Source: Phoronis australis
Taxonomy: Eukaryota > Phoronida > Phoronidae
Direction of reading: 5' to 3'
NCBI GenBank assembly: GCA_002633005.1
Contig: NMRA01000726.1
Location: 39,873 to 103,872, forward strand
Length of the DNA stretch: 64,000 nt
Position 1 is the first letter of the stretch. Every line of letters starts with the position of its first letter. The notes under the pieces were generated by a model. That model did not search any database, was not told where the DNA came from, and saw nothing but the letters and a program-made list of their open reading frames with translations. Shown here piece after piece: positions 38,394-49,901 of this stretch. Made by a program: the position numbers and the translations under genes.

Positions 38394-38850
38394 ACTTGAA
38401 CCGGTTACCGTTTATCTGGAGTCACGCCTGCATTATATTGCCTCATTGCCGTTACAGTAGCACAAAATGTAGACTTTTAGTACTAAGGTGGCTGAAAAAT
38501 ATTGCAACCATAAAATATATGACATTTGTGTTGTTTTAAAATAGCTGAATTATATTTCCACTGAAATTTGCTGACAGTTCCACAGCTTATTTTTAGCTGG
38601 GTTGTTGTATTATATGAGGGGGTGATTTTTTCGTTGCATGCATTAATTTTATGGTTTAAATAGTCTAAAGATAATTCCAAAATACTTTTGTGGTTTATAT
38701 GATTTTATATACTCACTTCACTACTAAAGATGACGTAAAAGTGATAAAACAAACCCGCATGAAATGTTCAATAGACCGAAAACCCCCACATTGTATCACA
38801 CAAATGACCTTTCACCCTACATTCGTCCAGGTGACCCAAAGTATACAAGA
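38394..38850. promoter_or_regulatory. Divergent promoter interval NUP188 / GCLM
   Basis: The two start codons are 458 bases apart in head-to-head orientation, so both promoters must lie here or in the 5' untranslated regions. A CRE/AP-1-like TGACGTAA is at 38731-38738. The NUP188 start codon is embedded in ATGGCGGC (38386-38393), which resembles the YY1 motif often found over translation starts. I see no clear TATA box with correct spacing and no perfect antioxidant response element. Confidence 0.6.
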
Positions 38851-41800
38851 ATGGCCGACGAGGTTCCCGTGTTTCCAAAGGCCGGATCTGTTTTGTTCCA
38901 TTCTGGCAATATCGTTAATTGGAATAGGCTGAAAAAGAAGCCTTTACAAAAAACACAAGATGAGGTAATGTGCTGTGCGTAATTCTCAAACTGGCAAGTG
39001 CGATTTCGGGGTGAACCTCGTGAAGATGACTTGCTAATTTTTTGTTTACAATTTGAGTTGCGGCTAAGTCACCGCTTGCATTGTGAGTCGATATCTTTCA
39101 CGTAGTTTGTCAATGAAATAATGTTGGACGTGGCAAAAGTCACGGCTAATGTTTACGCTGTGTTTTTGTGTTATGGTCACCTTTTCAGCTTCTTGAAGTT
39201 CTCATCATTTGGCGCAGTTTATGGCAAGACTGAATTTGAACTAGTGTTGGCCCCTAGGCCTAGAACTGACCATGCTGCGTGACATGCAGTTTTCTTTTCA
39301 GTAGTCAAAAATGCTTACTGAAGATTACTTGCCAGCAGTTGTGACATTTGTCTGACATATCAGTCTGTATCAGAATCCTTTGCAAAAATGATGTACCTGA
39401 AACTGTTTTTACTCCGAACGTTGACATATTTACCTTTTTCCTTTCTGAACATAGATCAACATGCACATGTTTTACCAGTTTTCACTCTGAACATTGGGCA
39501 TGATTTACTTGTTTTTTACTTTGAAAATACGTGCAGTAGTGGAACAGCTGCTATCTCTGAAAACTTCAAATCACTGAGCCTCTCAGTATTGTACGCTCGC
39601 GTTGTTTACGGTTATTTGATATCCCTGATTTTCACGCAGTTTGTCAAATTGCAAGGGTTTTTTTCCCACGCACTTTATACCAGTTCATACTTGTGCTTAA
39701 ACTCGATTGTACCGATTTCAGTCACCACTAATTTTCCAGGATTATTTTTCTTGCCAATTCACATTCGAGACAAAACTGCACTCTACCCCCCATAAACCTT
39801 GTAGTTGAGACCTCTTAATTTCGGATGACAGCCGTAATTTCTTGTTCTAAAGTTTTTGCAACAATCTCCGAGATGTGTGGAATTTATGGAAAAATTCTTT
39901 TATGGAGCCGGGTGTAAAACATTTTGGCGAAACTCTGTGCTTTTTCATTTTTGAAGTGCTAAAATAAGTAAGTTATTAGCATTATAATCCTATTTTGTTT
40001 TTTTCCATGGCAAAAGTAGCAATCCATTTACCTGTTGTTAAAACTGCATTTTTACATTAAGTAAAGCCAAATAATGAAATCTGTTGAAGGAGCAGCTCTG
40101 ACTGTCCTAGGGCAAATACATGTAGTAATATTCTGATACAGACAACTATCTGTTAGTTAGCTTGGTTTGTTGAAGCCATACAAGTAGATACAAAGAGTAC
40201 TGTGTGTGTGTGTCTAACCTTACCCTACGTTAGTCATGGCTAAAGCCTCTGATGCTGTTCAAGGTTTTTGTAATTTCAGTTAAACATTCAATGAAATATA
40301 AAAAATTTGAGATCCTATTTCTTCTTGCTTAAAACAGTAACATTATGTCCTCAAAATTTTAAGTTTAAGGCTTTTATGAATTAGGACTGAGTTGTTTACA
40401 ACTGTTTGGGAAAGTCACGCTTAATCAGGCAGCGCTAACTCATCGGATTAGTCTTGAACACAGGTGTTGGAGCTCAAGGCTTTTGATGTGGTGACACACT
40501 CCTTTCCTGGGATTTTGGAGTAAAAATTGAAGCGATTCTTATAGAAATGATGAACTGAAGAATTTTACTAATTGGGTTATCATTTTCAATAGACAGATGC
40601 AATTTGTTAAGTATAAAATTCCTCCGCTTAAAAGGATCACTGACGAGCTGTGCTACATGAATTTCAAAAATACAGTTTTGTATTGGGACCTACAATGAGG
40701 CTCCATCCATAATTTTCAACAAAACTGCGTAATTTCAGTGATTGTCATTCTTCCTTTCAAATGCTTACTTAATATAGTGCCACCTGGTGGTACAAATAAT
40801 TCAATGTTTACTAGTATAGTCTGCCATGATGAAGACAAGTTCTCATCGGGATTGTTTTGCCAAGAAATTTACGAAACGGAATTCCGCTTATTTCCATAAT
40901 ACTAGGCCAATTAGAATCACCGCATTACATAACCATACAACATGCCCGCTTCTGACGTCAGTATTCAAATTTTCACCAAAGCCCCATTCAGCGCCATCTT
41001 TGAACAACACTGTTGTATTGCGGAGCTCTTTTCTTGTTTTTTTCTAAATTCCAATTAGCATTGCTGATTTTTTATTGATTTTTACAGGGGAGTACAAAAA
41101 CAGGAGCTCTAGCCTCCCATGAGGCCTTGACAAACACACAAACACTTGAATACATTAACATAATAATAAACTAGAAGAGGAACATTAAAAGTAGGTTAAA
41201 TAGTCTGGATAAAAGCGATTTAGAAGGGAGACAACAGATGTCGCTATGGTTGATGGCTTAAACAGGAAGAAACACTGTTATTGACATGTTGATGTGTGCC
41301 TGATTTTAGCTTGTCCTAATTAGCTTTGTGTGGGTCGTGGGTAAAATTATTCGTGATATGTTTGCAGTTGTCGGAGAGCATAACGAACACCCTGAATGCG
41401 TGGCTGACAGACATTGACAAGAATGTAATACAGTACGCCACTGAACTGGAATGTGCCAATGCCAAGTTTGTGGAGACTTTGCCTAACACTGAGCTGGACA
41501 AATTGAAAGTGACTGGTAATTCTTGACTTTATAATTTAACAAGTTACCATAGCAACAACATGATTTGGTAATCTGGGTGTTTTTTTAGCTATGTTGCAGT
41601 AAAATATCTTATTCATATTAAGGGATGTAGGCGGTAGATCTTGCGCGAAGATAATTAGTGCAAAGCCCCCTATGTTAATGCAGGGAGCCATACTCGAAAA
41701 TGACTAAAGATTTGGTTGTCTGTTTGACTATAGAGTATCCCTGCTCTTCAGTCACCTTTGGGGGGACCAAGTTAATATAAGGGGACCTTCTAAATGGTAA

Positions 41801-44800
41801 AGGGTCTCCAATTTTGGGACCGAAATTGACTTTTCTCCCTAAGTCATTGAAAACAATAAACCCATTTTTGTACCGGGAGTAATTATTAAAATTGATTTTT
41901 CTCAATTTTGGAGGTTACTGACATTTTTTCGTGAATGCCCACAATTATTCAAAACATTGTCTGATACTAGCCATCATACAGAACTTTATAATATTTTTTA
42001 TGAAAAAATGGGATACTCAAGTTTGATCTGTCGGCCATATTACATCCTGAGTTGATGAGAGGTTACCGTTATGCTTCTCCTTCAAACATGTCTTGACATA
42101 ATTCAGATGATCTGCAGATATAGAGTACTAAATTAAATCTGTTTCGAATGTGTTTCATTTTTAGCTAAGGTGTTCCTGACCAAGTGTGATCCAGATATTG
42201 TGGATGAAGCTATCAGTACAGGTGAGAATTAAGTGGTCATCAAAGGTGTGAATTAAGTCGTTAATAAAGAGGCCCATTGCAAGAAAACTGACTTAGCTAA
42301 GGACAAATCTTAAATTTCAGTCAATTGTAAGATAGAAGTTAAATTTTTCTCAAGCCCGTTTCAAGAAAGACATCCTAAGTATGACCTAAGTTCTTTACTT
42401 AAAGTTTTGTCTTAATTTTAACTTACCAGATGTTTCAGTTTCAAAGTTTGGAAGTTGAGAAAAATTTTAAGACTTAAGTCAAAAATTAACTTAAATCAGT
42501 TTCTTGGAAGGTGCTCAACAATGTGTTCAACTCTTTGAGAAAATTAAAAAAGTGAGTGATAAATATTCACTGTTATCTCTGTAACCATTACGTTAAACAA
42601 GACCCTCGGTGCTTCGATTTTGGGGGCAGTTCCTGGTTCCATTCCCCTCTGAAAAAACATTTTAAAGTAACGCGAAATTCATCTCAGCAGGCCCAACAAT
42701 TGCCTTCCAATGCTCAAAGCATTCCAGTGAAATTTAATTCACAAAAACCTCGAACTGATGACAAACAAGGGTATTTTCCCTTCATTCTAGGAAATACCCC
42801 AGCTAAGAAGGCAGAACACTTTTTCCCTCAGGATAGCAATGTCTCTGTTAAGTCATAAATGTGTTGATATTCACTGTTATCTAGTAACTATCATTACGTA
42901 AAGTCATAAACATATCAATGTTCACTGTTATCTCTAATAATCATCATTGTATAAAGTCATAAACACATTGATATTCGTAGTCTGTAATCATCATTACATG
43001 AAGTCATAAATGTATTGAGATTGATAGTCACAATTGGAGCTGCTATGATTCCAGCCCTCACCAAATACGATACATAACTTCCAGTACACACATTGTATCA
43101 TAAGGCTCATACTGAACCATTCCGGTTGACTGTGAACGTTTTTTACTGTAGAAACACGTCTCAATTAAATGAGTTTGACTTCATGGCAATAGCCACTTAT
43201 TGGTCTCCTGGATTTTGAGAACCAGTCTGCCTACCACAAACCTTACAAAATTCCCCGGCATGTAATAATTATGTTCCAGTGTAATGATGGTCCATCGATT
43301 GTTATGCATAGAAATGAGCTGTTAGTCTCACTGCTATGCTAAGGCGCAACATATATCACCTGACATTAGATGCTACATCTTATTTCCCAACCTCAGTGCT
43401 TCTTACAATAGGCACTTCCCGCAGCTCCGGGACTTTTATAACCGGCTTCTTTTGTTTGAGGATTAGAAAACAGAGATGGGTGACAGTGGAAACTGCCGCC
43501 TGTTTGAAAACCAAACTTTCTCTGTCATCACTTGTGTGGAAGCATTGGTTAACACAAGCATTGCAACTGCTGCTCATTTGTCGATATGTCATGACCTCTA
43601 GTGTGAAACATGCCCAAGCAGAACAATACCTGACAACATAGTGCTTACCTAAGGGTGATCTTGATACCCCTAAAGAATGCAGTGAGTTTTGAATGCTGGA
43701 TTATGTCATGTGAACTCCATTGGTTTTCTTCAGACACCAGGTATCGGTAATTTTTTAAGTGGCATGCAACCAATTACTTAAGTTTTGCTCTTTTTCTTAA
43801 GCGTGTAAAGTGCTCGGTGATCTGCCACAGTTGGACAGCGTGCTTGTCTCATTTCCCGACGATGTGACCTTGCTGACCCTGGATGACCTACGACCTGTCT
43901 GGGAGAGACTGGAGCAGCTGGTTGAGGAACGCAAAGTGCTCAGTTTGGGAGTGTGTGACCTGAGCACAACTCAGCTGGAGGAATTGCATAACTGGGCTAA
44001 GGTATGAGGTCACATGGCTAACTTATTAGACTAACGGTTCAGGCTCATTTTAAGAATGCAAATCCCCTGTTACCACAGAGATATATTCCAATGGTAAGGT
44101 TAATATGTACCTTAGAAAAATTCAAATTAGGATAACATGTTTCAGACTGTTGTATCTAAGAAATGGTAGATTTGATTTAAATGGAACTCATTCACTATGC
44201 TTTATGTGCTGTGAAAAAACAGGACTTCCATGATTTTTATGTTAAACTCAAAAGCTGTACAAAACAAAAATGAAATAGCAAATTAGAAAACTGTAACGCC
44301 ATTTTGAGAGTTCATCTTGAACATTAATATCAAACAGAATTTGGTTAATATTTTGGCTGCCACGGTAACAGTTTTTGCTTTGAATGCACTGGTGCTTTTC
44401 AATAAATTTTACTGAAACATATTTGTGCGCCTTTATCTTTATCAAAATGAAATAAAGTCAAAAATCAAATTCTACTGGTTTTTGGCCTTTCAAAAAATAT
44501 GTTTTCCCCGATATAGTTTTTTCCTGTGAATGTAGTTTTCTTTTAAATTTTACTGAAACATATTTGTGTGACATTATCTGTACCTAAGTGAAATGAAGTC
44601 AAAAATCAAATTCTACTGGGTTTTGCTCTTTCAGAAAATATTTGAGTAATTTTAGTAGATATTCGACTGCATACATGGACTTGTCGTTGTGGTCCAACAT
44701 AAACTTAAGCACTCTGCGTGGTTGAAGCATGTTGTCATTTTTTGTCTCAGATTTTATGTTTACTCATCTCTGTTTCTGGAGTTACCTCAGTGCAAATGTA

Positions 44801-46964
44801 CTCATTTAAGGTTATCTCCAGCCTTATTCACATAAATTGGCCATTTTTACAATTATATTTCACTTGTGTCTAGCAAAATACCTTATCTTCATTCTCGGGT
44901 AACGAGAAAAAAAAGATTTAGCAGAACCACCTTGGAACCGCACAACCGTGTGGATATTTGTTTACCACTTATCCAAGGTCAAAGGTTAAAGGGCTTTCAA
45001 TTAATTCGAATCTCCCGCCAGGTACAGAACAGTTTCGTATACCCTCAGTCCTTTCATTCACAAAGTCACCATATCATTAAGCCAACGAGGTGTACTTATG
45101 ATAGAATGGTGCCGGGGAAACAATGAAAAAACGTAGTTTTGATCCTATTAAGGGAGTTGTGCCTCTACATGCATACAACCATTGGCGTTGAAAACGAATG
45201 CTACGAGTCGCCTCAGGCCTCTGTGGTCATGAACTCAGAAAGTTGTGAAAAGATAAATTCTCACCCTAATTCTTTAATTCAATTAATAAGTTGACATTTT
45301 GATGTTTCGATCTCATGCTAACGACATACTTTAACCACCCATTCGATTTTTGTAATCCATTTCTTACTTGGTTTCGTATCAGTCTCCCAGCACGTGACGT
45401 GTACAGGCTATGGACCCTGACCTATTTAGAAAGTAGGGTGCAAACAACAGTAAAAGTTGGCTGGGAACAATATGTATATTTGAGGTTTTAATGATAATTA
45501 AGATAGTTACGCACTGCAAAATCAGGTGACGTTGGGAGTGAACGTTGAAGTAGCTAACATAGGGTATATTTTCCCTGTGGGAGAGAAAAAGGACGAAACC
45601 CCCAAATTCGCAAAATACCCAATTGATTTACATAAAGTCTTGTGCCTGTGCTGCAACTCGTTACATTGTGTCAAAACAGTGTTGGCTTGATAATCATAAA
45701 ATTGGTGTTTAATTCACCGTGTATTTTTTTCTAAGAATCTTCATTTGGTGAGACTATTCATGCTTTTTGGATGAATTAGATAAATTCTCAACAAACTTTA
45801 AATTTTCTTTCATTGCATTTTAATTTAAAAATTCATGGAATGTGGTTAACGAGTTGTTCCACGTGCCACTCTACCAAACAACAGGTAATTTTGACCAATC
45901 CACACTGATTCACCTATTGCAAGCTCCGCCCCCTTGCGTAATGTCGACTAACAAACAATAAGTTTTACCCGGCAACGTGTTGTTTGTCGGGTAAAATGGC
46001 GGCTTGAAAACGAAGGTGTGTCAAGAATGATGAGTTCTAGATGGTCAGTTAAGGTGTCACTCAAAATCCTGGCATTGGTCACTTCAATTAATTCCCAGTT
46101 CCGCGTGTTATGGTGTGGACAGCAGGGATGGCTGTTATTGATAGATCTGCCTGTACTCTCCACGCTATAGGCTCTATATGTCGACTTCTGCACCTAATAT
46201 ATTTCCCATTATAATAGTCAAAATGTCCCTAAATATTTGCTGATATTTGTGTAGAGGAGAATCTCATGCGCGTGACGTGATGTGTGCGGTTTCTTTCAGG
46301 AAAAGCCTGCCACCAACCAGGTAAACTTGGCCTCATGCTGCGTCATGCCAGAGGAAATGGTTGAATTTGCTAAAGCAAATGATATACAGCTTCTGACCCA
46401 CAATGACCCCAAGGGTAGGTCATATAATAAAAGTGATTGCAGGCGGTCTGATACACATTGTACCAGACGTGCGCAGGCCTCGCATGTGGGCCCATTGCAC
46501 TGATCACCTGGAAATAGTTTTTATGCTTTATTAATATGTGGTTAAAACCGAGCTGAGGAGCAAGAAACCTAGCTCAAGGGTTTAGCAGTGTGACCTGGTG
46601 GGACTCAAACCCACGACCACGAGTAATGAAAGCGGGCACTTATCAAACAGGCCACACTGCCTCCTCTGTGGGTAAGTAATGTTGGCGAGAAGAGTGCATT
46701 GAATTCTGGGAAAAGTTTTCAAAATATCTTCTCACTGTCTCTTCTGACTGTTAAGTGGAGCTCTTTCGGATTTCTATCAAGATGGCTATTGCACAGATGT
46801 CAGATTAATTTCTCATCGTGATACTGGAGAAACACTTTTCGACACTTAAATTTTAAGGTTTTGAGTCGAAGTCCCTCAAGGTCACACTGCTAGATTCTTT
46901 GAACAGTAAGGTTTATTTTTTGCATGAGGTTACTTTGCTGTTGTTCTCATTATTACTAAGTGTG

Positions 46965-47000
<36 letters not shown>

Positions 47001-47216
47001 TCCTTATTCTAATTCGGATGATTCTTATGATTTTCAGAGATGATCTCTAACGAAGCTTTCCAGTCAATACTTAGCTTATCTGCTTCACAGAGAGATGGTC
47101 TCAACTGGGAAGTTTCTTGGATTGTCCGTTACTCCGCCCTTGTTAAATGTCGTGGGATCATCAAGACGAAGGGTTATCTGTGTAAAGCGTTGAGAGACAT
47201 TAAAGTGCGACCTTAA
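38851..47216 (+). CDS. GCLM: GCLM, glutamate-cysteine ligase modifier subunit (complete, six exons)
   Basis: GCLM is the non-catalytic subunit of the cytosolic enzyme that joins glutamate and cysteine in the first, rate-limiting step of glutathione synthesis. It lowers the Km for glutamate and relieves feedback inhibition by glutathione. Exons: 38851-38964, 41368-41515, 42165-42221, 43802-44001, 46300-46414, 47038-47216. They total 813 bases, 270 residues plus TAA (human 274), all GT-AG with consistent phases. Landmarks against human: LFHSGNIVNWNRLKKK (LQTGNLLNWGRLRKK), LPQLDSVLVSFP, TNQVNLASCCVMPEEM, DIQLLTHNDPK and the C-terminal CRGIIKTKGY (SRGIIKSKGY). The family fold is aldo-keto-reductase-like. 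The start at 38851 (AAGAATGG) is preferred over an in-frame ATG at 38764, which would add 29 residues not typical of the family. Confidence 0.95.
42272..42514. mobile_element. Inverted-repeat element in GCLM intron 3
   Basis: The left end has GCAAGAAAACTGACTTAGCTAAG and the right end read on the other strand CCAAGAAACTGATTTAAGTTAA, giving about 20-base imperfect terminal inverted repeats around an AT-rich, non-coding centre. The ends resemble those of the element at 55181-55425 only loosely. Confidence 0.5.
42853..43030. repeat. ~57-base tandem repeat in GCLM intron 3
   Basis: Three to four units carrying GATATTCACTGTTATCT, ATCATTACGTAAAGTCATAAA and variants. A further partial unit (AATATTCACTGTTATCTCTG) is at 42562-42582, separated from the rest by about 260 bases of unrelated sequence, as if something had inserted into the array. 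Confidence 0.6.
44397..44642. repeat. Tandem duplication of ~100 bases in GCLM intron 4
   Basis: Two copies, near 44397-44505 and 44540-44642, share AAATTTTACTGAAACATATTTG and AAGTCAAAAATCAAATTCTA, with a short unrelated spacer. AT-rich and non-coding. Confidence 0.65.
46438..46664 (-). mobile_element. tRNA-derived SINE, copy 4
   Basis: Full-length minus-strand copy beginning only 24 bases after the donor of GCLM exon 5. The right end (GGCCACACTGCCTCC) is the tRNA-like head, the B-box complement is GGGACTCAAACCC near 46605, and the tail includes GCCCATTGCACTGATCACCT. Its closeness to the exon makes it a candidate source of intronic splicing effects. Confidence 0.8.
46968..47001. repeat. (ATT)n microsatellite
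   Basis: About eleven ATT units, 36 bases upstream of GCLM exon 6, adjacent to its branch and pyrimidine region. Confidence 0.9.
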
Positions 47217-49255
47217 GGTCAAAGAGTGCATGAACGATCGACCAGACTAAATGCTATTCGCGAACAACATGAGTGGAGTTTTGATACAACAATATATAAG
47301 AACCATTAATGTCTGCATAATTATAGGGAAGTTATTTTTTGGGAAGTCCTGGGTGGATCCAGGATTTTTAAAGGGGAGTTCGGATTAAGGATTTTTTTTA
47401 AAAACGGGGTCCAAGTCAACAATTTGAAAATTCTAGATTTGCTATAATTAAAATCAAAGGAAAAATGGGGTTCCGGACCCCCTTGACACCCCTGGATCCG
47501 CCTATGTTGTAATTGTTTAATCGTGACAAGGTAAGTTAATTTTAATGCTCATTAATTGTAGGGGTCCAAAGCATTGATATATTTATGTACCAAAATAACA
47601 CTAATGCTATAGTTTTAACCAGATGGGGTCATAAGGGAACATTAGCCAACGCAAGCATGTATTATCTTATCAATGGTAAAAATTCTCTACTTTGGAAAAG
47701 TCTCTAGAATTTGGAACACAGAAGCTCACACAAAAATCAAATTTTTTGATTCTAGTAGAATTGGGGATGGGGACAATTTAAGCATTTATTTCTCAAATTT
47801 TGGACAATGTGTTTTTTATGTACAGTAATTTTGCAGTCTTTCTCATGATTTTTGAATTAGCCCATTTCTGGAATTTGGTACAAGCCCTGACCTTGAGTAA
47901 GATATTAATTTTTCACTTTTCCAAATTTGAGATTTTCCACCATTCTCATAAAAGTAAAAAACATGAGAAAGCAAAAAAGTAGAAAAAGTAAAAAAAGCAA
48001 AAAAAGTAAAAAGTAACAAAAAAGGTAGTTCTCTTCCAAGGCACAGTGATTTTGTATTAATAAGTCAGAGATGTGTCTTGCTAAAGGAGGTTATCAGCGT
48101 GACGACACAATGACTGGGAAGACCAGTCGTCCACTCCTCAAACTTATTTAATGAAACGTGAAAGCTGAACTTCATGATGTCTTACAATGCTGTTAGACAT
48201 AGACTGTGGATGTCGCACCAAGTTGCTGCGAGGCCACCTGTTGTCAAAAAACTAGCTGTTAATTTCAACCACTTTACTGTCATTGAATTGTAATTTCATG
48301 GGAATTGAGAAGTGTCAGTTGACTATTGGTTGAGTCAGCACATGAAGTGACTAGCCAGCTCAGGGGTTTGTTTCATGAAGTGACTGAAGACTTAGGTTTT
48401 TTGCTCCACAAAACTATCTGAAAAATGATTAAATCTCACTTGAGCAAAAGAACAGTCTTTGAGAATCTATACATCAGTGCTAGTTACTGACGAGATAGTT
48501 TCTGTAAATTAATTTTGTATTGTCATGCGCTCATAACTACTTGGCGAAGGCTTTATTCAGCAGTTGGGAAGAGGGAGTGCCAGACCAAACTATTGTCTCG
48601 AGTCACTTTCATGGAACGGACTCCTGGTCAACTTACAAATTGTCAGTTCTTTCTAAGCGCAGCAATCAATTTTGATCTCCATAAAAAACTAGTCGAGGCC
48701 AGTTTAGTAGACCACGTCAATTTTGTACAAAAGGTGGGTTTATAGTTGGTTTGAAATTTTAATCCTTGAAGAGGGATATGTGTTAGGTCACAAAATAATG
48801 TCCGCATGTATGGAAGAAATCATTAAACAAGGGTCTCAAATAAATATAATTTATTGTACTTTTAGAATATCATGTGAATCTTAAATACAAACCTTAATTC
48901 TACTTGTTGACTTCATTCAGAGTTTGTTAAACAATACATACATTGTTGGATAACTTCTTTCTGCATTTCTCGTATTGTCTAAAATATGCCTTGAGTGCGG
49001 ATCGTGTAAGCTACTGCGCAGATGGGATCCACACTCAAGGAGTATTTTTATACAATACGAGAAATGTAGAAAGAATTATCCAACAACAAATATCGTATCG
49101 TCATAAACAAAATCTGCACCAGGGGGCACTATGTCAGAGTGCACATTAAGGAGATTCCATGGTCGTTCCTCTATTCTGGTTATGACCCCTAATTATCAGG
49201 TCTGGACCACCAAACTCGCAGCACAAATGAGATACCGAAAACATTCTAAACACGG
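47217..49255. other. Intergenic region between GCLM and the ankyrin/SOCS gene
   Basis: Converging 3' ends. It contains an A-rich GTAAAAA/GCAAAAA stretch (47945-48030), one end of an inverted-repeat family (CAGGGGTTTGTTTCATGAAG at 48361) and the hairpin element at 48942-49087. No coding exon recognised. Confidence 0.5.
48942..49087. mobile_element. Near-complete 146-base hairpin element
   Basis: The left arm GTTGGATAACTTCTTTCTGC, then TTTCTCGTATTGT and CCTTGAGTG, is mirrored on the right by CACTCAAGG, ACAATACGAGAAATG and AGAAAGAATTATCCAAC. The arms are about 60 bases each with a loop of roughly 20. Not a microRNA call: the length and the near-perfect arms fit a palindromic MITE better. Confidence 0.65.
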
Positions 49256-49264
49256 TGACTAGAC

Positions 49265-49515
49265 GTCAATACCCTGGGGCCAGACCCGGACTGGGCCAGA
49301 CCCAGACTGGGCCAGACCCAGACTGGGCCAAACCCGGACTGGGCCAGACCCGGACTGAGCCAAACCCGGACTGGGCCAGACCCGGACTGGGCCAGACCCG
49401 GACTGAGCCAAACCCGGACTGGGCCAAACCCGGACTGGGCCAGACCCGGACTGGGCCAGACCCGCACTGGGCCAGACCCGGACTGGGCCAGACCCGGACT
49501 GGGCCAGACCCAGAC
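49265..49515. repeat. 16-base minisatellite (~15-16 units)
   Basis: Consensus CTGGGCCAGACCCGGA, with recurrent variants (AGACCCAGA, AAACCCGGA, CTGAGCC). GC-rich island in AT-rich DNA. Because 16 is not a multiple of three, all three frames are read in turn and periodic open frames appear on both strands; these are not genes. It begins 40 bases past the stop codon of the ankyrin/SOCS gene and so probably lies in its 3' untranslated region. Confidence 0.95.
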
Positions 49516-49555
49516 TTGGATTTGGCTTAGGAATCTTTGCCCAACATTTCCACCT

Positions 49556-49901
49556 TTACTTCTCTGCACAATTAATCTCCTTATCCTGAAGAGTAATAAA
49601 ACACTTGAGCGCCCTCGGCAGGCACAGTCTATCAACACTGGATGAGATTTCAGCACCCTTTCGACACCAACTCAAGTGCTTTCGTAACACATGTCGACAC
49701 CACTCTCGTAGTGACCACGGTTGCTGAATACGTTCCCGTAGGTACATTAGAATCTCATTGGTAGACGCGTTGCCGAACTGCAGGTTTATCCAACTACGTT
49801 CCTGTTGCACTAGCCAACCGGACTCGACGAGATAGCGTACCAGGTCAAACTGACCATAACGCGTAAGCAGACAGATGGGCGACCTCTGGAGGCGGGATGT
49901 G
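49556..49901 (-). CDS. SOCS-box exon of the ankyrin/SOCS gene
   Basis: Last exon. A final ankyrin-like unit (SPICLLTRYGQFDLVRYLVE) is followed by a linker and a SOCS box. Its BC-box SLREWCRHVLRKHL has the conserved leucine and cysteine expected to contact Elongin C. The downstream LCLPRALKCFI corresponds to the Cul5-box LPLP motif, here with Cys in place of the usual Pro (LCLP). The stop is TAA at 49556-49558. Confidence 0.85.

Noticed and set aside
39388-39795. 135-residue plus-strand open frame in GCLM intron 1
   Set aside because: Composition is that of AT-rich intron (Phe/Leu/Ser/Tyr-rich), with no recognisable motif or promoter.
43380-43641. Overlapping open frames on both strands in GCLM intron 3
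   Set aside because: No domain resemblance, no consistent splice sites, and GCLM exons 3 and 4 join correctly without them.
49246-49656. Periodic open frames of 91 and 136 residues on both strands over the minisatellite
   Set aside because: They are a direct consequence of a 16-base repeat lacking stops in any frame.
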